The translations under genes and the position numbers were made by a program. Shown here one piece after another: positions 16,779-25,711 of a stretch of 64,000 bases of DNA (the first letter of the stretch is position 1; each line of letters opens with the position of its first letter). The notes below the pieces were generated by a model. That model was not told where the DNA came from and searched no databases. It was given only the letters and a program-made list of their open reading frames with translations. This DNA is from Lewinellaceae bacterium (GTDB taxonomy: Bacteria > Bacteroidota > Bacteroidia > Chitinophagales > Saprospiraceae), in the NCBI GenBank assembly GCA_020636355.1, contig JACJYB010000014.1, forward strand, positions 62,001-126,000, read 5' to 3'.

Positions 16779-17084
16779 ATGAAAGCAAACTTTAGTGAAC
16801 TGATCCATGGCGATGTGCCTGTTCTGATCGATTTTCATGCGGAATGGTGTGGCCCCTGCAAAATGCAGTCACCCATCATCAAGGAGATCGCGCAGTCTAT
16901 GAAAGATAAATTAAGAGTCATCAAAATTGATGTCGATAAGAATCCATCCTTGTCCAGAAAGTATAAGATTCGTGGGGTGCCTACGCTCGCGCTTTTTAAG
17001 GATGGTGAATTGAAATGGATGCAAGCTGGTATGAAATCCAAGCAGCAAATACTAAAAGTCATCGATCAGTTTGGCGGGGCATAG
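16779..17084 (+). CDS. Thioredoxin
   Basis: A 101-residue protein of standard thioredoxin length with the redox motif W23-C24-G-P-C27, the cis-proline segment RGVPTLALF and no signal peptide. It reduces protein disulfides in the cytoplasm using thioredoxin reductase. It ends 70 bp before the convergent LytTR gene. Bacteroidota often carry several thioredoxins, so it need not be the main TrxA. Confidence 0.93.
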   Translation: MKANFSELIHGDVPVLIDFHAEWCGPCKMQSPIIKEIAQSMKDKLRVIKIDVDKNPSLSRKYKIRGVPTLALFKDGELKWMQAGMKSKQQILKVIDQFGGA

Positions 17085-17154
17085 GCGGAGAGTAAATCTG
17101 ATAGAACAGAATATAATCCATTACTAGGCGATGGGGGCATGTGTCGCAAGTGGT

Positions 17155-17934
17155 CTATTTGCCCAGCCAGGACTTAAAGTGCGAAGATTTTTCTTTACTG
17201 ACTACCACCTCTGCTTCTTCCGGGACCGGCTGTATGGAGAGTTTTAATTTGCCATTGAAATAGGGATGAATGGTGCTTATGGATTTTATGTGTACGATGA
17301 AGCTGCGATTGGCCCGGTAGTACAGATGAGGGTCCAATAGCTTTTCCAGCTGATCCAGCGTATAATCCACCAGGTAACGCTGTCCATTCCAGGTCATCAG
17401 CAATACAATTTTTCCATCGGCAGTAAACCAGGCAATGTCCTGGGTTTCGATCGAAAGCAGCCGCTGTCCCTGCTTGACCAGAAAGCGATTTCGATACGGA
17501 GCAGGTTGTCGTTCTCGTTGTTGCAGATCGGCCATCAGGGACTCCAATTGAACAGACAGGGTTTGCTGACCGAAATGGGACTGAAGGTGGGCATATTTTT
17601 CCAGGCTCCGGATAAGATCCTCTTTTCGCACTGGTTTAAGCAAATAATCAAGGCTGTTCACTTTAAATGCATGCAGGGCATACTCATCGTATGAAGTGGT
17701 GAAAATAACGGGAGCCTGTATTTTGACTTGTTTGAATATATCAAAACACTGACCGTCCGCCAGTTCAATGTCCATAAAGATCAGATCAGGTTGGGCATTG
17801 TTTTGCAACCACCATACTGCTGATTTTACAGTTTCGGCATGACCGATAACCTGAAGCTTGGGGTCAACTTCCTCCAGTAACTTGATCAGGCGGTTTAATC
17901 CAAGCGGTTCGTCCTCAATGATATATGCGCGCAT
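17155..17934 (-). CDS. LytTR-family response regulator
   Basis: A 259-residue regulator. The receiver domain (about 1-120) has the acidic pair E7/D8, the phosphoacceptor D55 (LIFMDIELADG) and the lysine in LLKPVRKEDL. The LytTR DNA-binding domain (about 150-255) has YLVDYTLDQLEKLL and YYRANRSFIVHI. It lies 4 bp downstream of the LytS-type kinase, its probable partner. Targets cannot be told from the sequence; LytTR systems often bind paired direct repeats near promoters. Confidence 0.93.
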   Translation of the reverse strand: MRAYIIEDEPLGLNRLIKLLEEVDPKLQVIGHAETVKSAVWWLQNNAQPDLIFMDIELADGQCFDIFKQVKIQAPVIFTTSYDEYALHAFKVNSLDYLLKPVRKEDLIRSLEKYAHLQSHFGQQTLSVQLESLMADLQQRERQPAPYRNRFLVKQGQRLLSIETQDIAWFTADGKIVLLMTWNGQRYLVDYTLDQLEKLLDPHLYYRANRSFIVHIKSISTIHPYFNGKLKLSIQPVPEEAEVVVSKEKSSHFKSWLGK

Positions 17935-17938
17935 TGCT

Positions 17939-18982
17939 CTATGCCGTTAGCGTTTTTTTTTGGATGATAGGCAACCGGACGATGAAATAATCATCCTGGT
18001 CCAGAATCATGACTTCCCCAGCGCCTAATAATTGATATTTCGTCAGAATATTTGTCAGACCAACTTTTTCCGAGGGAACCCATAAATGTTTGCGCTGCAG
18101 GTTGTTCTTTACCTCAATCGATCTACCCTCAAAGACGGATAACCAAATTTGCAGCGGATTCCCGGTGGACACTTCATTGTGTTTCACCGCATTTTCAATG
18201 AGCAGCTGCAGCGTAAGTGGAGGGATCCAGCTTTTATAGTATTCGGAAGGCAGTTGGATGTGCATTACCAATCCATTCCCAAAGCGGGTTTGTAACAAAT
18301 GCAGGTAAGAATGAATAAAATCCATTTCTTTTTCGAGTGTAATCAATTCATCCTGATTGCTTTGCAACAAGTATCGGTACACCTGGCTCATTTCTTCCAC
18401 AAAGTGTTCAGCCTTACCCGGATCAATACGAATTAAAGAACTTAAGCTATTAAGGCTGTTGAATAAAAAATGTGGATTGACCTGCTGTTTAAGCCCTGCA
18501 AACTGGGCTTCCAAATGCATGCGGTGCAACGCCTCCTTTTCTTTTTCAATCGTTCTCAACTGACGGTAATAATGAATGGCTTCGGTGACTCCCACTGCTG
18601 TAATGCATAAAATCAGGGCATTGAACAGATAAAAGATGTAAATGCTCCACGATGCCGGATTATCAAGGCCTGCCTGTTCGGTCTGATAAAAATATTGAAT
18701 GGCCAGATCGGAAATCCGCATGAGCGGGGCTACCAGCAAAATACTTAAGAGCAAACTGCGAATCAGTCTTTTCACGACCATGGATGGATCCGGATGGTAT
18801 TTCCAGGAGTTCTTTGTAATCCACACGACGCCAAGCCACTGGAATGCAATAATGGTCGTAAGGATCAGGTATACCCATAGGCCGGAAGTCCAGGATATTC
18901 CTTCCGGGATGGGATTTCCAAGGATGTTCAAGAGCACCAGAACACCAATCCCCGTCATATGAATCCACCGTGCTTGAATCAT
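17939..18982 (-). CDS. LytS-type sensor histidine kinase
   Basis: A 347-residue kinase. The N-terminal half holds four hydrophobic membrane segments with short loops. The His_kinase domain has QQVNPHFLFNSLNSL, with the phosphoacceptor histidine in NPHFLFN, and the ATP-binding part has LLIENAVKHN. It forms an operon with the LytTR regulator, 4 bp downstream. There is no recognised periplasmic sensor domain, so the signal may be perceived in the membrane. Confidence 0.92.
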   Translation of the reverse strand: MIQARWIHMTGIGVLVLLNILGNPIPEGISWTSGLWVYLILTTIIAFQWLGVVWITKNSWKYHPDPSMVVKRLIRSLLLSILLVAPLMRISDLAIQYFYQTEQAGLDNPASWSIYIFYLFNALILCITAVGVTEAIHYYRQLRTIEKEKEALHRMHLEAQFAGLKQQVNPHFLFNSLNSLSSLIRIDPGKAEHFVEEMSQVYRYLLQSNQDELITLEKEMDFIHSYLHLLQTRFGNGLVMHIQLPSEYYKSWIPPLTLQLLIENAVKHNEVSTGNPLQIWLSVFEGRSIEVKNNLQRKHLWVPSEKVGLTNILTKYQLLGAGEVMILDQDDYFIVRLPIIQKKTLTA

Positions 18983-19242
18983 AACCGAATATGGTGAAAG
19001 GAAAGTACTATTTCCCGCTGAAAACCGGATGCCAGAATTCGTCGGAACGCAAAGTTGAGGTATAGAACGTCCTTTTCGAGGAATGAATCGTATCCGGCCG
19101 GCTGCGAGAAGACGATTTCGTTTGGGTATTCTTTTCGGTGGTTTCAGGGCGGTAGTAGGCCTTTTGATGGCATAAGCTGTTGTATTGGAAGGGTGTTCCA
19201 GGGCACTTTTGAGGATTACTTCATCTTAAACCTCGATAAAAA

Positions 19243-19845
19243 ATGAGTTTTCGATTTCTGCAGATCCACCGGATGCGGGCAGTATTTCTCCTGGTGCCCC
19301 TGCTTTTCACGATGCGAATGGCGGCACAAAGCCCGGGGTGGGAAATATCTACCGGCGTTCATGCTTATTATTTACCGTCTCCAGGTTTCCATATTCAATC
19401 GTTGCAACCGTTGATCCAGGTAGGGCGATTGATGCCTTTTCGCCCCTCCGGCTCCTTAGGCATCACGTTCCAGGTGGGATATAGTCGCAACCGGTACCAG
19501 GGAGATGCGGTATACATCCAGTCTTTCCTGGGTTACCACCCCATGCTGGGCCAGCATTTACAAGCCGGCATCGCTATAGGTGCCGGATATCAACGTTCCT
19601 TTTTCAGCAGTTCCTCTTTGCGATGGAACGGAGAAGAATGGACCAAAGGGAAATCCTCCCATGCAGTATGGCAGGTCCCGTTGCAGTTGCGATTAGGCTA
19701 TCGCACTTCAGGTGCCCGGGCCGACTGGACACCTTTTATTGCCTATCAGGTCCATGGTCAATTTAAATACAGCCCGGATCTGACCCCCTTACCAGTATCC
19801 AATTTTCTCATCGGCGTCCAGTACGCACCAAATAAACCTGAATAA
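19243..19845 (+). CDS. Probable small outer-membrane beta-barrel protein
   Basis: A 200-residue protein of unrecognised family. It has an N-terminal signal peptide (VFLLVPLLFTMRMAAQ), then alternating strands such as SLGITFQVGYSRN, AGIAIGAGYQRSFF and VPLQLRLGYRTSG, in keeping with an eight-stranded barrel. It ends one base before the serine hydrolase gene (stop TAA, one base, ATG), so the two are very likely cotranscribed. It is divergently oriented from the LytS/LytTR operon across a 260-bp gap. Confidence 0.65.
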   Translation: MSFRFLQIHRMRAVFLLVPLLFTMRMAAQSPGWEISTGVHAYYLPSPGFHIQSLQPLIQVGRLMPFRPSGSLGITFQVGYSRNRYQGDAVYIQSFLGYHPMLGQHLQAGIAIGAGYQRSFFSSSSLRWNGEEWTKGKSSHAVWQVPLQLRLGYRTSGARADWTPFIAYQVHGQFKYSPDLTPLPVSNFLIGVQYAPNKPE

Positions 19846-19846
19846 A

Positions 19847-21031
19847 ATGAAAAAGATCCTGTTGTTGGTTTTAATGCTGGCTTTCAATCAATGCCAGCGC
19901 GATATGTACCTGCTGGACGTAGAGCCATTGGAAGGTACCGTAGAATATAATCGAAATCATCCGCTTAAAGACAGCCTGGATGTCATCGTAGCCAGGCATA
20001 TCGCGGATGGTGTGCCCGGCATCCAGTTAGTGGTAAAGGATGCAGACGGCTGGTACATGACCAGCCAGGGATTTGCACAGGTAGAACATCAGGTGCCCTT
20101 CCGCGATAACATGGTTGCCTGGGTATACAGCATCACCAAAGTGTTCACCGCAACGCTGACGCTGATGAGTGCCGAATCCGGTCAGATTGACCTGGATAGC
20201 ACGCTCGCAGCTTATCTGCCCGAGAAATTGATCGGGAAACTCGCCAATTACCAGCGCATTACTGTACGTCAACTGTTGAATCACTCAAGTGGTCTGACGA
20301 ATTTTACCGTATTGCCGGCCTATCTGCTGGATCAGTTCAATCAACCTTTTAAGCAGCCGGATTTGATGGAACAATTGACCTATGTAAACGGCAAGCCGGA
20401 AATGTTTGCACCAGGTTCTGACTTTTATTATTCCAATACCAACTATCTGTTGTTACAGCTTATCCTGGAAAAAGTAACCGGCACCGATTATCGCACGCTG
20501 CTTCGAACAAAAATTCTAGAGCCATTGAAGTTGAATGAAGTGTATTACGATCCGGATGATCGGCAAATACAGGCACTGGGATTTCCCAATTACTATTTTG
20601 AGAGACATGCAGATGGTCAATTAGAGAATGTAACTTCCTGGAACAATGCCATCGGAAAGTCCCTGAAGGGTTATGGAGGTATTGCCGCTAATGGTCGGGA
20701 TATTATCCTTTTCTACGAAGCGCTCATGGAAGGACGGTTGATCTCTGAGGGATCGCTGAACCAGATGAAGACCTGGGTCACTGGCAAATCGTCTACGGAA
20801 CCGGACTATGGCTTGGGACTGGAGTATTTTACCTTTGGCGACCCGAGCATTCCTACTTATGGCCATGAGGGCGATAATATTGGCGGAACGACCATGGTTC
20901 TTTACATCCCTGGGAAACAACGGTATTTGTTTATCAGTGAAAATGCGGGCCGGCAATTGTTCGGTGAATATTTGTTCAAGACGAGTGAAACCAAGATCGA
21001 CCTCTGCAATTTTCTGGCCAGTGCGGATTAA
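19847..21031 (+). CDS. Beta-lactamase-fold serine hydrolase (class C/DD-peptidase family)
   Basis: A 394-residue protein with an N-terminal lipoprotein-like signal (LLLVLMLAFNQC). The catalytic motifs are S95-I-T-K98 (SxxK), Y-S-N in FYYSNTNYLLL (YxN) and HEG in GHEGDNIGG (HxG). Family members include esterases, D-aminopeptidases, DD-peptidases and class C beta-lactamases; sequence alone does not decide. It is coupled to the barrel protein just upstream. Confidence 0.88.
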   Translation: MKKILLLVLMLAFNQCQRDMYLLDVEPLEGTVEYNRNHPLKDSLDVIVARHIADGVPGIQLVVKDADGWYMTSQGFAQVEHQVPFRDNMVAWVYSITKVFTATLTLMSAESGQIDLDSTLAAYLPEKLIGKLANYQRITVRQLLNHSSGLTNFTVLPAYLLDQFNQPFKQPDLMEQLTYVNGKPEMFAPGSDFYYSNTNYLLLQLILEKVTGTDYRTLLRTKILEPLKLNEVYYDPDDRQIQALGFPNYYFERHADGQLENVTSWNNAIGKSLKGYGGIAANGRDIILFYEALMEGRLISEGSLNQMKTWVTGKSSTEPDYGLGLEYFTFGDPSIPTYGHEGDNIGGTTMVLYIPGKQRYLFISENAGRQLFGEYLFKTSETKIDLCNFLASAD

Positions 21032-21224
21032 CCCGGGCCTTGCAGGAGGCGGGCAAGGATGAAATAGATCACGGGCGGACTTGCAGGGGCTGTGAAAAAG
21101 TGGTAGCATGTATTCCAAAATTGGTAATTTAGATGAGGGTCAGAAAGGATTGATTGTCCGTTCTTAATCTTTAATCGACGGAATCAAACGTTTCTTATAA
21201 ACCTCATCATCAAACCAATCAACT

Positions 21225-23573
21225 ATGGAAACGAAGTCCACAGAGGTTGTCATCTCTACCGCCCGCCAATTGATACAGGAACAGAAATACGACGAAGCGC
21301 TTCGATTACTGAATCAGGGTACACCGGCAGACGGAGCTATCGCGGGAATGACCGGCCTGGTCTATTTCCTGAAACAGGACTATGAGCAAGCTGCCGAATT
21401 TTACCGGCAGGCCAGCCAAGTGGATCCGGGATCGGAGGAGTGGAAATACATGCTCCGGAAATCCGAAGCCAATGCATTTGCCGAAATACACCAGGACATT
21501 CCCGAGGTGTATCATTTTGAACGGGAAAAACTATTGGGAGAGCCCGGTATCCCCGATGAAGCATTACCTCCGGAACTCCAGTATCGGGTCAAGCGTGGTC
21601 CCGGATGGCTGATCCGGACCGGTGTTGGTCATGCCTTTGGTGCTTTTATGTCTGCTGCGATGGCCGGGATGACCTGGTCTTTTGGAAAACTTTTCGGGTA
21701 CCGGGATCGTGTATGGACGAATTGGTATCGCAGGCCCATGTTCTTTGGGGTTATGACCCTTGCCTATATGCGTGAACGGTTGAATAAATACAATCTGCTC
21801 AGCACGTATCCAGCCGGGGCATTGGTAGGCTTTCAGGCCGCAGGACAGACTCCCCCTGCCGGGGCTGCATTCTTCAGGACACCAAATGGGAGCTGGAATA
21901 ATCTGGAGAATCCAATGGAAGGAGCTGCCGGCACACGATTCCAACGTAATGTGGACCCGAAATCCGTCAAGCAGGCCCTCGATATGGATCCATTGACACC
22001 CAATCCCCGTACCATAAGCCGTCTTTTGCTGGACCGTGGTGATCAGATGAAAGAAGTACCCTTTCTGAATTTATTGGCAGCTGCCTGGATACAATTTCAA
22101 AATCACGACTGGATCAGCTACGGGGAACCATTGCGCAACGACTTTTTTACTATTCCCCTGGATGAGGATGATCCGGCCCGTAAACGCTTTTGGCAAACCA
22201 AAATGTTTGTCGGTAAGACGCAACAGGACCCGACCCACGGTGAGAAAGATGTTTATGCCAAGACTTTTATCAATGAATGTACACATTGGTGGGATGGCTC
22301 CCAGTTGTACGGAAGTGATCTGGAGACGGTTCAATGGCTGCGCAGCGGAATCGACGGCAAAATGCGATTGAACTCCAACGATACCCTGCCCAGGGATAAA
22401 AAAGGGATAGAAGAGACCGGCTATATCCGTAATTGGTGGGTAGGCCTTGCTTTGATGCATACGATTTTCATCCGGGAGCACAATGCCATTTGCGATCACC
22501 TGAAGGAACACAATCCGGATTGGGATGACCACCAGTTGTTTCAGGTGGCCAGAATGATCAATGCAGCGTTAATTGCCAAGATCCACACGGTGGAGTGGAC
22601 ACCGGCCGTGTTGCCAAATGCTGCCGCCGAACAGGGGCTTAATGCCAATTGGTATGGTATTTTAACCAATTTGCTGCATAAAGGAAAGGATAAGAAAACC
22701 GTCGCCGACATCAATGTGCGTAACCCCGAAATGGGAGGAGTGGTAGGAAACCCGGTGGAAAAACATGGATGCCCCTATGGGTTAACACAAGAGTTCGTTG
22801 AAGTATACCGTCTGCATTCATTATTGCCTGAAACCATCCATGTGCGATCGGGAAATCATGAAATAACGGAAGTACCCCTCTACCAGGCGAGACAGGCCGG
22901 TTCAGGTAAATTAACGGATCTCTATGGAATAGAGACTTTGATTCATTCCTTCGCTACCCAAAACCCCGGGCAGCTGGTATTGAATAATTACCCTCATTTT
23001 ATGCGTGAACTCAGTATTCCCGGTAACCCCGTTTACGATATGGGTGCCGTGGACCTGCTCCGGGCTCGGGAACGCGGGGTGCCGCGATACAATGAATTTC
23101 GCCGCCAGTTAGGGCTCAACCCTATCCGGACATTTTCCGACCTCAACGATGATCCGGAAATCGTACGCAAACTGGAAACATGCTATGGCAGCGAACCCGG
23201 CGATGTCGAAAAGCTGGACCTGATGATCGGAACCCTTGGCGAAGCCCACCGTCCCACTGGCTTCGGGTTCGGTGAAACGCTCTTCCAGATCTTTTTATTA
23301 AACGCCACCAGAAGGCTGCAGGCGGACCGGTTCTACACCGACTGTTACGATGAAGCCCATTACACCAGGGAAGGCCTGGAATGGATTGACCAGAACGATT
23401 TTAAATCTGTCTTGCTGCGCCATTATCCGGAGTTGGCTAACACCGGCCTGGCGAATATCAAGAATGCCTTCGAACCCTGGGATGAGCGTGAACGATTGGA
23501 TCCAGCCAGACATCCATTACGTGGTTTTGATAAAACATTACGTAAGGATCCATGGAAAGGAGATCGCTGGTAA
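21225..23573 (+). CDS. Alpha-dioxygenase-like haem peroxidase with TPR-like N-terminus
   Basis: A 782-residue cytoplasmic-type protein with no signal peptide. Residues 1-85 form a TPR-like helical pair (GLVYFLKQDYEQAAEFYRQA). The rest is an animal-type haem peroxidase domain of the PIOX/alpha-dioxygenase branch. It has distal H294 in QFQNHDW, the HWWDGSQLYGSDLE segment, RNWWVGLALMHT, and VYRLH with Y528 and H531. The last matches the catalytic Tyr-x-x-proximal-His of plant fatty-acid alpha-dioxygenases. Those enzymes add O2 at C2 of fatty acids, giving 2-hydroperoxides and then shortened aldehydes. A close paralogue lies at 25712-27961. Confidence 0.85.
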   Translation: METKSTEVVISTARQLIQEQKYDEALRLLNQGTPADGAIAGMTGLVYFLKQDYEQAAEFYRQASQVDPGSEEWKYMLRKSEANAFAEIHQDIPEVYHFEREKLLGEPGIPDEALPPELQYRVKRGPGWLIRTGVGHAFGAFMSAAMAGMTWSFGKLFGYRDRVWTNWYRRPMFFGVMTLAYMRERLNKYNLLSTYPAGALVGFQAAGQTPPAGAAFFRTPNGSWNNLENPMEGAAGTRFQRNVDPKSVKQALDMDPLTPNPRTISRLLLDRGDQMKEVPFLNLLAAAWIQFQNHDWISYGEPLRNDFFTIPLDEDDPARKRFWQTKMFVGKTQQDPTHGEKDVYAKTFINECTHWWDGSQLYGSDLETVQWLRSGIDGKMRLNSNDTLPRDKKGIEETGYIRNWWVGLALMHTIFIREHNAICDHLKEHNPDWDDHQLFQVARMINAALIAKIHTVEWTPAVLPNAAAEQGLNANWYGILTNLLHKGKDKKTVADINVRNPEMGGVVGNPVEKHGCPYGLTQEFVEVYRLHSLLPETIHVRSGNHEITEVPLYQARQAGSGKLTDLYGIETLIHSFATQNPGQLVLNNYPHFMRELSIPGNPVYDMGAVDLLRARERGVPRYNEFRRQLGLNPIRTFSDLNDDPEIVRKLETCYGSEPGDVEKLDLMIGTLGEAHRPTGFGFGETLFQIFLLNATRRLQADRFYTDCYDEAHYTREGLEWIDQNDFKSVLLRHYPELANTGLANIKNAFEPWDERERLDPARHPLRGFDKTLRKDPWKGDRW

Positions 23574-23583
23574 TCAAAAAAAA

Positions 23584-23603
23584 ACCGGATCCTAAGATCC
23601 GGT
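23584..23603 (-). terminator. Terminator of the fibronectin-III protein gene
   Basis: ACCGGATC and GATCCGGT form a perfect 8-bp stem with loop CTAA. On the - strand the hairpin is followed by a long T-run (the A-run at 23576-23584). That orientation fits termination of the - strand gene ending at 23648. It could also slow + strand transcription leaving the peroxidase gene. Confidence 0.8.
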
Positions 23604-23647
23604 AGCTAGAGAAGAAGGTTTTTAAAAGGACTGAAATGACAATGGTA

Positions 23648-24982
23648 TCACTGGTGTGATATGAATATTTTTTGACTGTCCAGGTAAGCTCCCGAACGGA
23701 CGGTGAGTTGGTATAGACCTTCTTTGAGATTGCTGACATTCAAGAGCACATCGCCAATCGGATCTTTAATTTGCCGTATTAAAACCGGCCTTCCTTCCAG
23801 ATTGGACAATTGGATGATAACCATGTGCTTGGTCTGGTTCTCAGGCAGTTGCACACTTAATTGATTGTCCGCTGGGTTAGGATAAAAAGTAATATGGACC
23901 AACTCTGCCGAACTGTTTTTTCGATTCTCTTTACCGCGTTGCGATTTGTCGGGTTTATTGATGACTTGTGCAGTGACTGGTGTGGATTGTACAGTTAGAG
24001 AATCCACGACTCTGGTGGAGTCGGGGTTACCGGTGCTGTCAACTACGGTGGTGTCGCGTAAACCCAAAGTCCGGAAGTTGGACCAGTCGCTGGAACCGCT
24101 GGTTGAGCCATCCATACAAGTGGCCACAACCCGGAACTTATAGTTGCCGAGTGGTTCGAGCCCCAGGGCGATGTAAAAGGTGTCCGGGGTGTTGATGGTT
24201 TTGCTGTAGTATGCAGTCTGAGAACCACTCTTGACATCGACCTTAAAAGATTTTGCGGAGTCTTGAATGATCCAGCTGAGCAATGCACTTGAATCCGTTA
24301 CCTCCAGAACTGAAAGGTTTTTAGGCTTGGGACACTGGTTGAAGGTGCTGTCTCCGCCGGTGGTGGAAAAATCGATCCAATCACTTGAGCCGGCAGAATT
24401 CTTTTCGCAAGAAGCTTTTACGCGGAAATGATAATTACCACCCGGTTCCAGTCCGTCGATCTGGATAAAGGTGTCGATGGTTACCTCCGAAAAACTGAAC
24501 GAAGTCGTATGATTTTTACTTTTGACATCAACCTGGAAGTCAACATGTTGGGCGCTGGGCAGCCAGGTGAGGACCACAGAAGAATCGGTAACATCTCGTA
24601 CCGCCAGATTGGTGGCTTTCGGACAGGGGCCAGGTCCGGTTACTTTTTCGCCGGTGGTAGTGAACGTTACCCAGTTGGTGTTCCCTTTGCCTTTGTCGCA
24701 GTTGGCCTGAACCTTAAACCGGTACTCACTGCCGGCTTCCAGTCCATCAACCATGACCGATGTTTCCGACGTAGTGGTAGACCATTTAAATGCTGTCGTC
24801 CCACCACTGTGCATCACATCTACCGAAAAGGTTAAATTATCCGGAGAGCCATCCCAGCTTAACACCGCACTGTTGTCAGTAATACTGCCGGCTTGAAGGT
24901 TTGTCGGTGAACTACATTTTTGTGCGAGCGTATTTAATGTAAATAATGCAAGAAGCATCATAGTGGTAATCCACTTTCCCAT
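23648..24982 (-). CDS. Secreted protein with three fibronectin type III domains and T9SS sorting domain
   Basis: A 444-residue protein. A signal peptide (MMLLALFTLNTLAQ) is followed by three fibronectin type III repeats (about 25-112, 118-212, 217-312), each opening with CxxPxNL-like residues and ending in a YRFKV or YHFRV strand. A Ser/Thr/Asp-rich linker follows. The C-terminal T9SS type A sorting domain (about 365-444) contains FYPNPADNQLSV and LKEGLYQLTV. It should be exported by type IX secretion and displayed or released. The hairpin at 23584-23603 terminates it. It lies between the two alpha-dioxygenase paralogues but on the other strand. Confidence 0.88.
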   Translation of the reverse strand: MGKWITTMMLLALFTLNTLAQKCSSPTNLQAGSITDNSAVLSWDGSPDNLTFSVDVMHSGGTTAFKWSTTTSETSVMVDGLEAGSEYRFKVQANCDKGKGNTNWVTFTTTGEKVTGPGPCPKATNLAVRDVTDSSVVLTWLPSAQHVDFQVDVKSKNHTTSFSFSEVTIDTFIQIDGLEPGGNYHFRVKASCEKNSAGSSDWIDFSTTGGDSTFNQCPKPKNLSVLEVTDSSALLSWIIQDSAKSFKVDVKSGSQTAYYSKTINTPDTFYIALGLEPLGNYKFRVVATCMDGSTSGSSDWSNFRTLGLRDTTVVDSTGNPDSTRVVDSLTVQSTPVTAQVINKPDKSQRGKENRKNSSAELVHITFYPNPADNQLSVQLPENQTKHMVIIQLSNLEGRPVLIRQIKDPIGDVLLNVSNLKEGLYQLTVRSGAYLDSQKIFISHQ

Positions 24983-25153
24983 ACCAATATTCTATTTAGT
25001 TACACAATAGTTGATGCGTCCGGTACACGTATTGGTTGGAAAAACGAGCTTACTTAGAAGCGAAAGATAACGGGGGAATTGTTCGGGAGGATTATGTTCT
25101 AATAACTTCAAATGGGCGCAAAAATTGTCCCACAAAGGTTATTTTTCGAATCA

Positions 25154-25603
25154 TTAAAATTTAAACAGCTCCAAGTGGTTGGCAATGTGCATGCTATGAA
25201 AATGCGCATACTGTTTTTTTGTGAGCACACCGAATGCTTCATGAGGATATAATTTACCTTGCCATTCGTCAAAGGTCTTAATAGCTTTTTGCAGTCGCTG
25301 CACACCTTCCAGGGTGCCATTTGGTGGAAAGGCGTTGGTGCCTTTAGTAGGTTCCGAAGTATTGTGTTGCATGTACCCGCGCCAGTCGAAGTAATGAAAC
25401 GCCAGTTTGCCAATAGTTAATTGAAATAGCTTGGAGTGTAATAATGGATATCCCTGCAGAGTAAATTCCATGGCCAAGGCACAGTGACTTAGGTTCTGGT
25501 AGGCATCCCAATCGCCTGAAACTGGTGTGTCCAATTGATTCTCAATGCGGTCCAAAAAGTCCATTACCTCCCCCAGGTTCTTAAGGATCAACGGTTTTTT
25601 CAT
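25154..25603 (-). CDS. DUF1569 (DinB-like) protein
   Basis: A 149-residue protein whose layout fits the DUF1569 branch of the DinB/YfiT four-helix bundle. It has WDAYQNLSHCALAMEFTLQGYP near residues 32-53 (landmark of helix 2) and a C-terminal HFHSMHIANHLELFKF with spaced histidines that could bind a metal. No enzymatic role is established for the family; some DinB-like relatives are thiol transferases. It stands divergently from the second alpha-dioxygenase-like gene, 108 bp away. Confidence 0.65.
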   Translation of the reverse strand: MKKPLILKNLGEVMDFLDRIENQLDTPVSGDWDAYQNLSHCALAMEFTLQGYPLLHSKLFQLTIGKLAFHYFDWRGYMQHNTSEPTKGTNAFPPNGTLEGVQRLQKAIKTFDEWQGKLYPHEAFGVLTKKQYAHFHSMHIANHLELFKF

Positions 25604-25711
25604 GGAGATGATGGTTCTTTCATGGAAGATAATTAATTTGATAGAAAACCGAATTTTTCATTAGCTGAAAAACCGCTCGGATTTATAACTGGAAAATTTT
25701 ATGCTTAATTT

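Noticed and set aside
21038..21058. CCTTGC/GCAAGG inverted repeat after the serine hydrolase as a terminator
   Set aside because: No T-run follows on either strand, so it was not listed as a terminator.
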